In this document: positions 34,127 to 42,611 of the stretch, piece after piece
How the letters are laid out: every line of letters starts with the position of its first letter
How positions within the stretch are numbered: position 1 is the stretch's first letter
Assembly: GCA_030949405.1 (NCBI GenBank)
Contig: JAUZSN010000002.1
Span: 372,001 to 436,000 of the forward strand
Source of the DNA: Methylococcales bacterium
GTDB taxonomy: Bacteria > Pseudomonadota > Gammaproteobacteria > Methylococcales > Methylomonadaceae
DNA: 64,000 nucleotides
Direction of reading: 5' to 3'
The notes under the pieces: generated by a model
Seen by the model: the letters and a program-made list of their open reading frames with translations, nothing else
Told to the model about the DNA's origin: nothing
Database searches by the model: none
Made by a program: the position numbers and the translations under genes

Positions 34127-34739
34127 CTGACGATTTATTTAGGGATGTTTTTTCATGGTATGCATCTTTTATAATATGAATGCCCCCATAAATAACCAGT
34201 ATTGCAATGGCAACGCCAACAATTAGGTCAGGAAAACGTGAATCAAGCAGATAAACTAATAAACCACTGATGATAATCCCTATGTTTGCAATCACATCAT
34301 TTTTAGAAAATACCCAGCTTGCCCGCATATGCACCTCGCCTGATTTATGCTTGGCAATCAGACGAAGACAAATAACATTAGCTACTAAGGCAATCATGCC
34401 TACGTAAATCATTAATAAAGATTCTGGCTCACTGCCCAATAATAAGCGGCGGGTAATATCAACTAAGACAAATAGACCCAATAGGATCTGAAACATACCA
34501 CTTATTTTTGCCGCGTTTATTTTGACTAACGCCTCTTTTCCCACGGCATATAAACCAATGGCATACACAACCGCATCAGCAAACATATCCAGTGAATCTG
34601 CAATTAATGCGGTGGACTCACTAAGAAGCCCAAGGGTTAATTCAACAACAAACATTAGGCTATTAATACATAGCAGAATAATTAACACCCGACTTTCCGC
34701 TTTATTTTTTACCTCTAAATGACAACTACAATCTGACAT
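34116..34739 (-). CDS. Cation diffusion facilitator-like transporter, short form
   Basis: 207 residues with a Cys/His-bearing N-terminus (SDCSCHLEVK) and six membrane segments but no C-terminal cytosolic domain. The TM2-type metal motif is LIADSLDMFADAVVYAIGLYA, and TM5 has ASWVFSKNDVIANIGIIISGLLVYLL, where the usual His/Asp are replaced by N-D. It resembles the short CDF-like proteins found next to mer and czc genes. It may pass metal to the full CDF downstream, or be a distinct Co/Ni/Zn carrier. Confidence 0.8.
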   Translation of the reverse strand: MSDCSCHLEVKNKAESRVLIILLCINSLMFVVELTLGLLSESTALIADSLDMFADAVVYAIGLYAVGKEALVKINAAKISGMFQILLGLFVLVDITRRLLLGSEPESLLMIYVGMIALVANVICLRLIAKHKSGEVHMRASWVFSKNDVIANIGIIISGLLVYLLDSRFPDLIVGVAIAILVIYGGIHIIKDAYHEKTSLNKSSVEN

Positions 34740-34770
34740 GATATTTACTCTTTATTAAATTTAATTCAGT

Positions 34771-34800
34771 AAAAACATCCTGCGCCAACAGGATGTTTTC
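34771..34800 (-). terminator. Terminator after czcCBA
   Basis: Perfect stem AAAACATCCTG/CAGGATGTTTT with loop CGCCAA (plus strand), ending in a T5 run on the minus strand. It lies between the czcA stop and the CDF-like start. Confidence 0.8.
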
Positions 34801-34803
34801 AAT

Positions 34804-37800
34804 TTAAGACTTAACCGCAAACCATTTATATAAGGCGGGAATCACTAATAACGTGAGTAAGGTTGAAGTGACTAATCCCCCAATAACCACGGTTGCTAAG
34901 GGTTTTTGAACTTCTGAGCCTGTTCCTGATGCCAATAATAAGGGAATTAACCCTAATGCGGTAGTTACCGCTGTCATTAAAACAGGACGCATTCTTAAAC
35001 ACGCGCCTTTAATAGAGGCTTCATCAATCGGCATCCCATCACGTACTAATTGATTTAAATAGGTCAATAACACCATGCCATTTTCTAAGGCAATACCGAA
35101 TAAAGCAATAAATCCAACCGAAGCAGGCACTGAAAGATTCTGCCCGCTAATCCATAAAGCAATCACGCCCCCAACTAACGCTAAAGGAATATTCAGTAAA
35201 ATCAAGCCTGCATTTTTAAGCGAATTAAAGCTACTATAAAGTAACAATGAAATGATTAATAAAGTCACAGGAATCACAATAGCCAAGCGTTTATTGGCTT
35301 CTTGTTGTAACCGAAACTGCCCACCCCACGTCGTAAAATAACCTGGAGGCAGTTTGATTTTGCTATTAATCGCTTGTTGAGCTTCTTCCACAAAAGAAAC
35401 AATATCACGATCAATCACATTTGCTTGAATACTAATAAAGCGTTGATTATTTTCACGGGTAATTTGCCGAGGCCCAATAATTTCTTTCACCGTGGCGACT
35501 TGTCCTAAAGGCACTTTAATGCCATTTTCCCCTGTAATTAATAGATTACGAATCACTTCAGGGGTGTTTCTATCTTGCTCTCGATAGCGTAATAAAATCT
35601 CAAAACGACGAATGCCTTCAAAAACTTGCCCTGCATTAACCCCGCCTATCGCACTACTTACAACGTCTTGAACATCCGAAATATTAAGCCCATAACGTGC
35701 AATCGCATGACGATCGGGAATAATCACTAATTGGGGTGTGCCTGATACTTGGTCAACTTGCACGTCTGCCGCGCCTTTCACTTGCTTAATCACGCTGGCA
35801 ATTTCATCGGCTTTGGTTTTAAGTTGGGTTAAATCATCGCCAAATAATTTGACTGCTAACTCAGCACGAACGCCTTCTAATAACTCATCTACGGTCATTT
35901 CAATGGGTTGAGTTAAATTAGCCGTAATCCCTGGTAACTTTGCGACCACTTGACGAATTTCTTGCTCAATAAAGGCTTGATTATTCGGTTTTCGCCATTC
36001 GTCTTTCGGTTTTAAGATGACATACATTTCTGCTGAATTAATAGGGTCTGCATGCGCGCCAACTTCCCCACGACCAATTCGGCTAGTCACTTCAATAATT
36101 TCAGGGATTTTTAATAAACGCCGTTCAACAATTAAGGTATTGCGCTTACTTTCATTAATGGAAATAGACGGCGGCATGGTTAAGCGCACTACAATCGTAC
36201 CTTCTTGTAATTTTGGGGTAAATTCAGAGCCTAAAAAAGGAAAAATAACCATACCTACGATTAATAACCCAACGGACATAATGACGGCAACCGAACGGTG
36301 TTGAATAAAATATTTCACCACAGGACGATACGGTGTTAACAGCGCGTTAAGAATACGTTCATCCAAGCCTATTTTATCTTGATCTTCCACCGATTTACGA
36401 CGCATTAACACATCCGATAACACGGGGGCTAAAAACAGTGCGTAAATTAATGAGCCTAACATCGCTAAGGCAACCGTATAAGCAAGTGGTCTAAAGGTTT
36501 TTCCTTCTACACCTTCTAAGGTAAATAAGGGTAAAAAGACAATAATAATAATCGCAATCGCAAATAAAATCGGTTGTCCAACTTCACGACACGCGCGACT
36601 GACAACTGAAAAGTGAGATTCGCTGCGATCGGATTCACGTAATAAACGATCAACATTTTCAACCATCACAATCGTTCCATCGACCATCATCCCAATCGCA
36701 ATCGCAAGTCCGCCTAAGGACATCAGGTTGGCGGATAAATTAAACAAGCCCATCGCAATAAAGGCAAACATCACTGAAAAGGGAATAGATAAAGCGACCA
36801 CTAAACTAGGACGAAATCCACCCATAAAGATAAGTAAGACCAGTGCGACTAAAATAATTCCCTGTATCAAAGCGTTATTAACCGTGTTGACGGCTGATTC
36901 AACAATATCTTTTTGTTGATAATAAGGCACAATACTCACCCCTTCAGGCAAGGTTTTATTAATTTCCTTGATTTTATTTTCAACCCGTTCAATCACCGTT
37001 GAAGCATTTGTGCCGTAGAGTTTAATTGCCATCCCTGCAACCACTTCACCTTGACCATTATGAGTTTGCAATCCTCGTCGTAACGCACCGCCTATTTTAA
37101 TTTCCGCGACCTCACTTAAATAAACCGCGCGTCCATCGACTGTTTTAACCACAATATTATTCAAGTCAGCAATGTTAGTGGCTAATCCCACTGAGCGGAT
37201 AATAAACTGTTCACTGTTTTTTTCTAAATATTGCGCGCCTACATTCAGATTATTGGCTTTAATTCGTGCCAAAATCTCATTTAAAGTCAGTTGATAACGC
37301 AATAGCGCGTCAGGTTGTACTATCACCTGAAATTGTTTTTCAAAACCGCCAATACCGAGTACTTCGGTCACCCCGCGTACCGTTTGTAAATTGAATTTAA
37401 CAATCCAATCCTGCATGGTGCGTAAATCTTCTAATGAATAACTATCGGTGGTATCGTTTAAATAATAAAATAGAATTAATCCCATCCCTGTTGAAATAGG
37501 TCCCATTGAAGGCTCACCAAAACTTGCAGGGATTTGATTTCTAGCTTCTTGCAAGCGTTCACCGACTAATTGTCGTGCAAAATAAATATCGACTTCATCC
37601 TTAAAATAAATATTGACTACTGATAAGCCAAAATTAGAGACAGAGCGAATTTTTTCGATACTGGGTAAGCCTGTCATTGCTGCTTCAACAGGATAAGTAA
37701 CATACATTTCAATTTCTTCGGGGGCAAGCCCTTCGGTAATCGTGAATACTTGGACTAAATTAGGTGAAACATCAGGAAACGCATCAACAGGGAGTTGTTG

Positions 37801-37893
37801 ATAACTGCGATACCCTGCAACCACAACCAGCACTGCAAGCACTAGCATTAATAGCCGACTTCGCAGGGATAAATTAATTATTTGATTAATCAT
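34804..37893 (-). CDS. czcA: Heavy-metal RND efflux pump CzcA/CusA type
   Basis: 1029 residues, full length. Proton-driven trimeric pump of the inner membrane. Seen: N-terminal helix LLMLVLAVLVVVAGYRSYQQLPVDAFPDVSPNLVQVFT, the periplasmic porter, and TM4 with the HME-type GLAIAIGMMVDGTIVMVENVDRLL. C-terminally LFGIALENGMVLLTYLNQLVRDG and MTAVTTALGLIPLLLASGTGSEVQKPLATVVIGGLVTSTLLTLLVIPALY complete the family. The 'GMMVDG' motif points to divalent metals (Zn, Co, Cd) rather than the monovalent copper/silver group. Last gene of czcCBA; czcB ends 16 bp upstream. Confidence 0.93.
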   Translation of the reverse strand: MINQIINLSLRSRLLMLVLAVLVVVAGYRSYQQLPVDAFPDVSPNLVQVFTITEGLAPEEIEMYVTYPVEAAMTGLPSIEKIRSVSNFGLSVVNIYFKDEVDIYFARQLVGERLQEARNQIPASFGEPSMGPISTGMGLILFYYLNDTTDSYSLEDLRTMQDWIVKFNLQTVRGVTEVLGIGGFEKQFQVIVQPDALLRYQLTLNEILARIKANNLNVGAQYLEKNSEQFIIRSVGLATNIADLNNIVVKTVDGRAVYLSEVAEIKIGGALRRGLQTHNGQGEVVAGMAIKLYGTNASTVIERVENKIKEINKTLPEGVSIVPYYQQKDIVESAVNTVNNALIQGIILVALVLLIFMGGFRPSLVVALSIPFSVMFAFIAMGLFNLSANLMSLGGLAIAIGMMVDGTIVMVENVDRLLRESDRSESHFSVVSRACREVGQPILFAIAIIIIVFLPLFTLEGVEGKTFRPLAYTVALAMLGSLIYALFLAPVLSDVLMRRKSVEDQDKIGLDERILNALLTPYRPVVKYFIQHRSVAVIMSVGLLIVGMVIFPFLGSEFTPKLQEGTIVVRLTMPPSISINESKRNTLIVERRLLKIPEIIEVTSRIGRGEVGAHADPINSAEMYVILKPKDEWRKPNNQAFIEQEIRQVVAKLPGITANLTQPIEMTVDELLEGVRAELAVKLFGDDLTQLKTKADEIASVIKQVKGAADVQVDQVSGTPQLVIIPDRHAIARYGLNISDVQDVVSSAIGGVNAGQVFEGIRRFEILLRYREQDRNTPEVIRNLLITGENGIKVPLGQVATVKEIIGPRQITRENNQRFISIQANVIDRDIVSFVEEAQQAINSKIKLPPGYFTTWGGQFRLQQEANKRLAIVIPVTLLIISLLLYSSFNSLKNAGLILLNIPLALVGGVIALWISGQNLSVPASVGFIALFGIALENGMVLLTYLNQLVRDGMPIDEASIKGACLRMRPVLMTAVTTALGLIPLLLASGTGSEVQKPLATVVIGGLVTSTLLTLLVIPALYKWFAVKS

Positions 37894-37909
37894 GTCTTAT
37901 TCCTTGCCT

Positions 37910-39154
37910 TTAATGGCTGTGACCTTCACTAAATTCACCTTTTTGTGACTGTGCTTTCAACACAAATGAATTTTTACTGACATAAGTTTGCCCCATGCTT
38001 AAGCCCTCTAAAATTTCGACTTGTTGTGAATCTTTACGTCCAATTTTTACCGTTTGAGGTTCAAATTCACCGTCTGCATGTTGAACAAAAACCACGGTTT
38101 TCCCTTCGAGGGTTTGCAAGGCTGATTGCGGTACAATCGTGTTCACCTGTACCTTTTCAATGGTGACCTCAGCATTGACAAATAAACCGGGTCGCCAATA
38201 GCCTTTAGGATTATCAATGCTGACTCGTGCGGTGGCACTGCGGGTTGCTTCGTCTAAAATGGGGCTTAACCAATTAATCACCCCTTTTGCGATGATGGCT
38301 TTACCTTTTTCCTTAAAGCGACTGGTAATCCAAACCGTCTGTCCTGTGTAAATATCAGGTAAATCTTTTTGATAAACGGTTAAATTAACCCAAACTTTAG
38401 ATAAATCTGCCAGCGTAAAACTATTGGTATTGCCCTTAAAAATTTCACCTTGGGCTAAATGTTGTTTAATAATAATGCCATTTGCGGGCGCGTATAATTG
38501 ATACAAACCCCTATTTTTATCGGTTCTGGTTAAAATAGAGCGAATCGCTTGTTGATTTAAACCTAACACCAGTAAACGTTGCTTTTCAGCCTGATATTTT
38601 GCTGACATTTCAGCGTGTGCCTGTTGTGCCGCCAGATAATCACGTTTTGCGGTAATCTGTTGTTGATACAAACTCTGTTCACGCTTTAAAGTGGTGTTGG
38701 CTAAATTAAGTAAACTATTCGCAGTAATCAAACGAGCTTTAGCATTAGTTAAATCCTGACTACTAAGAGTGGCTAATAAGTCGCCTTTTTTAATCGAGTC
38801 CCCCAACTGTTTATAAACCTTACGCACAATGCCTGAGACTTGGGGGGATACATGATGTAACCGTTGAGGTTCAACAACGATTTCACCTCTTAGCTCCAAT
38901 GTTTTATGAATCATTCCTGATGAAACCTGAGCTAACTCAATTGAAAATTCCTTTAATTGAGCCTTTGAAAATTCAAGTTTACTTTCTTCATGCTCATCAT
39001 GACTTTCATGTCCGTCATCTTCATTATGCTCATCATGTCTTTTATCTTCATCATGTTTTTCATGTGTTGTTTCTGAATGATTATCTTCTATCGCAAAAAG
39101 ATAAGTGGGATTTAATAGACTCGCCATAAAAAGCGATAAAATTAAAAACTTCAT
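37910..39154 (-). CDS. czcB: RND efflux periplasmic adaptor CzcB
   Basis: 414 residues: signal peptide, then a striking His/Asp/Glu-rich metal-binding stretch (EDNHSETTHEKHDEDKRHDE and continuing), then barrel-sandwich, hairpin and beta-barrel of a membrane fusion protein (VSPQVSGIVRKVYKQLGDSIKKGDLLATLSS, VWVNLTVYQKDLPDIYTGQTVWI, VFVQHADGEFEPQTVKIGRKD). It connects CzcA to the outer-membrane channel. The His-rich N-terminus probably buffers periplasmic metal. Four bases separate it from czcC. Confidence 0.92.
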   Translation of the reverse strand: MKFLILSLFMASLLNPTYLFAIEDNHSETTHEKHDEDKRHDEHNEDDGHESHDEHEESKLEFSKAQLKEFSIELAQVSSGMIHKTLELRGEIVVEPQRLHHVSPQVSGIVRKVYKQLGDSIKKGDLLATLSSQDLTNAKARLITANSLLNLANTTLKREQSLYQQQITAKRDYLAAQQAHAEMSAKYQAEKQRLLVLGLNQQAIRSILTRTDKNRGLYQLYAPANGIIIKQHLAQGEIFKGNTNSFTLADLSKVWVNLTVYQKDLPDIYTGQTVWITSRFKEKGKAIIAKGVINWLSPILDEATRSATARVSIDNPKGYWRPGLFVNAEVTIEKVQVNTIVPQSALQTLEGKTVVFVQHADGEFEPQTVKIGRKDSQQVEILEGLSMGQTYVSKNSFVLKAQSQKGEFSEGHSH

Positions 39155-39158
39155 AAAA

Positions 39159-40493
39159 TTATTGCTCCGTTTTTTCAGCTAATGGGGTTAATGCACTGCC
39201 TGTTAGCCGCTCAATTTGAGCCACATTCAAGTGATAATCGGTTAATGCGCGTAAGTATTGGGTTTGCACACTAAATAATGTGCGTTGGGCATCTAATAAA
39301 TTAAGTAAATTGAATTTACCTAGTTGATAGCCTTTCTGAGCAATTTTATAAGCACTGTTAGCACTGGGTATCACTACTTCATCTAAGGTTTCGATTTCTT
39401 GATAAGCTATTTGTAATTGCTGGTAAGTAGTATTTAATGCGGTTTTAATGTTGAGTTGACGGCTACGCTGTTCATCTTCTGCTTGACTAACACGATATCG
39501 CGCTGCCGAAATATTACCTTGATTACGGTCAAATAAGGGTAAAGGAATAGAAATACCCGCTAACATTGCATATTCATTAGGAATTAAATTATTATTAATA
39601 CCTAAAGTAACCGTCACATCAGGGATTGCTTTTGATTGTTCCAGTTCCATCAAGGCATGACGTTGACTAATTTCATCCGTCCAACGCGCTAAATCAGGAT
39701 TTAATCTTAATTGTTCCCACAAATAACTGAGCGTCGGTAATTTTTTAATCGTATTCAAATCACCTATTACCGATTCAAAATGTGGCTGATAACTTCCCCA
39801 GGTTGCCGCTAGTGTATTACGCGCCATCGCCAATTTTTTCTCAGCACGCATTAATTTAATGCCTGTTGTCGATTGCATTACTTGCGCTTTTATTTTTTCA
39901 ACCGAAGCAACATTACCTGCTTCAAACAAAGCTGAAACCGTTGCAGTCATTTTATCGGCAACCTCCTGCATTTTTTTAGCTAATATTAATGACTCCTGAG
40001 CCGCCAATACCTGAATAAAGGCTTGAGCCACTTGAGTCAGAACATCCATGCGTTTAGTCTCATAATCCCAATTAGCCAGTTCTTGCGTTATTCCTGCCGC
40101 TTTAATTCTAGCCGCACGTTTACCGCCTAATTCAATCAACTGACTGAGTTCTAAACTCACCGCTTCACCATCAAATCCCTCATAAGCACTGTTTCCAAAG
40201 TTTGACGCACTGGCATTAAAGGTAGGATTAGGTCGTAAGCCTGCTTGTAATTGTAAGGCTTCTTGAATGCGAATTTCTTTAGAAAATACATCAAGATTAG
40301 GGTTTTGTAACAAAGCTAAACTTAATGCCTGAGATAAAACCAATACGCCTCTAGGTTCATCGGCATTTAGATGCGGTAAATTTGAAGTCACTGAGGTATT
40401 AGCAACAGCGTATTGTAAGAGTAAATAAAGTATCAGCCCTATGAATAAAGCGATACTTTTATTAGGGTAAAAAAAGTGTGATTGAAAATTCAT
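39159..40493 (-). CDS. czcC: Outer-membrane channel of the czc pump (TolC-like CzcC)
   Basis: 444 residues from ATG 40493, which has a good ribosome site (CAGGGAGATTTTATG); the longer frame to 40538 adds an implausible 15 residues. Signal peptide ALFIGLILYLLLQYAVA. Two OEP repeats with long helices: LVLSQALSLALLQNPNLDVFSKEIRIQEALQLQAGLRPNPTF and LALELEQ-type repeats; the second repeat ends VIPSANSAYKIAQKGYQLGKFNLLNLLDAQRTLFSVQTQYL. First gene of czcCBA. Confidence 0.9.
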   Translation of the reverse strand: MNFQSHFFYPNKSIALFIGLILYLLLQYAVANTSVTSNLPHLNADEPRGVLVLSQALSLALLQNPNLDVFSKEIRIQEALQLQAGLRPNPTFNASASNFGNSAYEGFDGEAVSLELSQLIELGGKRAARIKAAGITQELANWDYETKRMDVLTQVAQAFIQVLAAQESLILAKKMQEVADKMTATVSALFEAGNVASVEKIKAQVMQSTTGIKLMRAEKKLAMARNTLAATWGSYQPHFESVIGDLNTIKKLPTLSYLWEQLRLNPDLARWTDEISQRHALMELEQSKAIPDVTVTLGINNNLIPNEYAMLAGISIPLPLFDRNQGNISAARYRVSQAEDEQRSRQLNIKTALNTTYQQLQIAYQEIETLDEVVIPSANSAYKIAQKGYQLGKFNLLNLLDAQRTLFSVQTQYLRALTDYHLNVAQIERLTGSALTPLAEKTEQ

Positions 40494-40661
40494 AAAATCT
40501 CCCTGTTTACATAAACTTGGTCTTAAATAAAAGACCATTGGAGACTGAAAGCTTTGTTAGCTTAAATTCCAAGCACAAAAATCCTTGAAAAAAAAGCGGA
40601 ATCATTGACAGATAATAGCGATTTAAACATTAAAAACACACGATTGCTAAACACGCGAATT

Positions 40662-41087
40662 TTAAATTTTAGAGTGAATCCAAGCCTTACCGATGACAAA
40701 AAAGTCTTTCAGCCATAAAATTAAAAAATTTATGCGACAATCGGGGGGGCGGATTTTGGGAGGGATAACTCGAAAATGCCAAAAAGAGGCATAGGGGGAA
40801 AAAATATTTTTTTGAATAGGAATAAAGCTATTTAAAACAGAACTTGTTAATAAAGTCTGCCCTAAATGTCCACCATGATCATAACTACAGACGCTACGAC
40901 AATCTGAAAAATGTTGACTATCATCAGAGGTATTATTTTTTAAAACACTTTCTTGATGAACAGAGGATTGAATGGAAAAAATGGGGTGAGGTTGTTCAAG
41001 CATAGACCAATCATGAATATCAGTGACCATCCACGTTGATACCCAAAAAGTTGAAAATGCTAAAAAGTAAAACCCCAGTTGCTTCAT
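40662..41087 (-). CDS. Small periplasmic CzcI-like protein
   Basis: 141 residues. Hydrophobic N-terminus (MKQLGFYFLAFSTFWVSTWMV) acting as a signal peptide or anchor. The middle has SDCRSVCSYDHGGHLGQTLLT, a Cys/His motif like the C-D-H-G-G-H-x-G stretch of CzcI/DUF-type proteins that often open czc operons and modulate their expression. The C-terminal ~40 residues are less clear. A hexanucleotide repeat and a TATAAT box lie directly upstream. Confidence 0.6.
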   Translation of the reverse strand: MKQLGFYFLAFSTFWVSTWMVTDIHDWSMLEQPHPIFSIQSSVHQESVLKNNTSDDSQHFSDCRSVCSYDHGGHLGQTLLTSSVLNSFIPIQKNIFSPYASFWHFRVIPPKIRPPDCRINFLILWLKDFFVIGKAWIHSKI

Positions 41088-41100
41088 ATAACGATGCTTG

Positions 41101-41130
41101 TGAAATTGAAATTGAAATTGAAATTGAAAT
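41101..41130. repeat. Hexanucleotide microsatellite (TGAAAT)x5
   Basis: Five perfect tandem copies between 41101 and 41130. On the minus strand they lie between a TATAAT hexamer (41136..41131 region) and the start codon of the czcI-like gene, so they form its 5' leader. Confidence 0.85.
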
Positions 41131-41359
41131 TATAAAAAATTTATTAATTTATAATCCTACCCTATATTTAATGTTTTTCCTATATTTTTTTAAAAAAATA
41201 ATCCCCTATTTTAGTAACTGATGTTACGCAGTAGCTTGTTTTAAAATCTGAAACAAGGTGAAACAAGGAAACAAGGGGTCAGATACTGTCTTAAAAAGCA
41301 ACTCTATTTTACTTTTATTTATTAAAAATTAAGCTTATTTTGATTTACTCTTTAAAACC

Positions 41360-42333
41360 CTAGCTCTTAATTTGGTAATTTATATCAAATGGTTTTTCTG
41401 ACTTTAAGACACCATAGGACAAAATTAATAATTTTCTCATGACAGCGATTATCGCTACTTTTTTAGGCTTACCATTATTAACTAAACGCTCATAAACAAG
41501 CTTCAGCATTGGGTTGTATCGAATAGCGACAAGTGCTGGCATATAAAGCGATTTACGCAATCGTTTATGCCCAAGCTTAGATAAGGATGATTTATCAATG
41601 CTTGTACCTGACTGTATGATCTTAGGCGTTAATCCCGCATAACTGGCAATTTGTTTTGAACTTGAAAAGAAATTAATATCACCAATATACGCTAAAATAC
41701 TCCATGCAGTACGCTCACCAATACCGTTAATGCTTGTTAATAATTTGACTTGCTGACTGAGACATTCGTTTTTTTTAACAATGTCCGCAATGTGTTTTTT
41801 AACCCGATCAATTTCATTATTAATCGCTTTTTGTAATCGTTTGATAGAACGCGATGTCTGTTTATTTACACTAGCTTCTAAATGATTATTTTCTTGTGTT
41901 TTAGACTTTTCTAATTGGTCACAGCGAGTGACTAAGCGTTGTATTGCTTCATAGTCTTTGCCTTTAGGTTGGTATGATTTCTTTTTGTAATCACCTGTTG
42001 AAACAGCATATTCACAATATCTGGCAATAAGCTGAGCATCTGCTTTATCTGTTTTATTACGATTTAATTCCATCTTAAAAAAAGCATGAGTAACCATTGG
42101 ATTAACAACCATCACGTTTATTTTTTCTGGGATAAATATTCCGCTAAATGAAAGCTATAAACACCTGTTGCTTCGAGACAGGTATAAATCTTTTCGTTAC
42201 TTTTATTCACCCATAAAAGAAATGCTTCAAACCCTTTGGTGCTATTAGAAAACTGTTTGTGAAGAGTGCGTGAATTAAGATTATAAGCCGCATCAAAGGT
42301 AAGTTTAGAAATATCAATTCCAATAAAAATCAT
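41360..42333 (-). pseudogene. IS110-family transposase, frameshifted
   Basis: The N-terminal RuvC-like DEDD part (MIFIGIDISKLTFDAAYN, IYTCLEATGVYSFHLAEYLSQKK, 42118..42333) and the rest (41360..42115) would join as SQKKINVMVVNPMVTHAFFKMELNRNKTDKADAQLIARY if the A6 run at ~42121-42126 were A7. The second part has the coiled coil, the LLTSINGIGERTAWSILAYIGDINFFSSSKQIASYAGLTPKI block and the Tnp domain catalytic Ser region. Length would be ~324 residues, normal for IS110. The frameshift is at a homopolymer. Confidence 0.85.
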
Positions 42334-42605
42334 CGTATTATCCCCAGTTAAGTGTAAACTAAAGATTGGATAAAATAACGTCATGGCATTCTTGTAACTA
42401 TTCGTGCTCTTGCTTAGTTGCAGGCACAAGATACTGTTCGCATTTGAAGGCGTTATTAAAGAGAGGTAGGCACTAATCTGACCCACGATTTTTCTAATCA
42501 AGAGTACTTACAGTGTCTCTATCTCTCATCCAACCGTCATTGGATAGTGCCATTTATTTAACTAAATTAACACTGGAATCTAAGATACAAGCCAGCTTGC
42601 AAACC
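42334..42605 (-). other. Non-coding end of the IS110 element (candidate bridge RNA locus)
   Basis: About 270 bp upstream of the transposase with no ORF of its own. In IS110 elements this position encodes the bispecific bridge RNA that binds target and donor DNA (established for IS621). The expected loops were not worked out here. The motif GCCAGCTTG is repeated at its outer edge (42590 and 42611). Confidence 0.4.
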
Positions 42606-42611
42606 AAGGGG

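Larger units (their letters stand above)
41282..42605 (-). mobile_element. IS110-family insertion sequence (borders approximate)
   Basis: A frameshifted IS110 transposase (41360..42333) with a ~270-bp noncoding end upstream of it (42334..42605). The same motif AAGGGGTCAG occurs at both edges (41273..41282 and 42604..42613), which may mark duplicated target or end sequences. IS110 elements lack inverted repeats, so the exact ends cannot be set by eye. The long upstream noncoding end is where IS110 elements encode their bridge RNA. Confidence 0.7.

Noticed and set aside
41101-41130. CRISPR-like array
   Set aside because: The repeat is a 6-bp perfect tandem without spacers.
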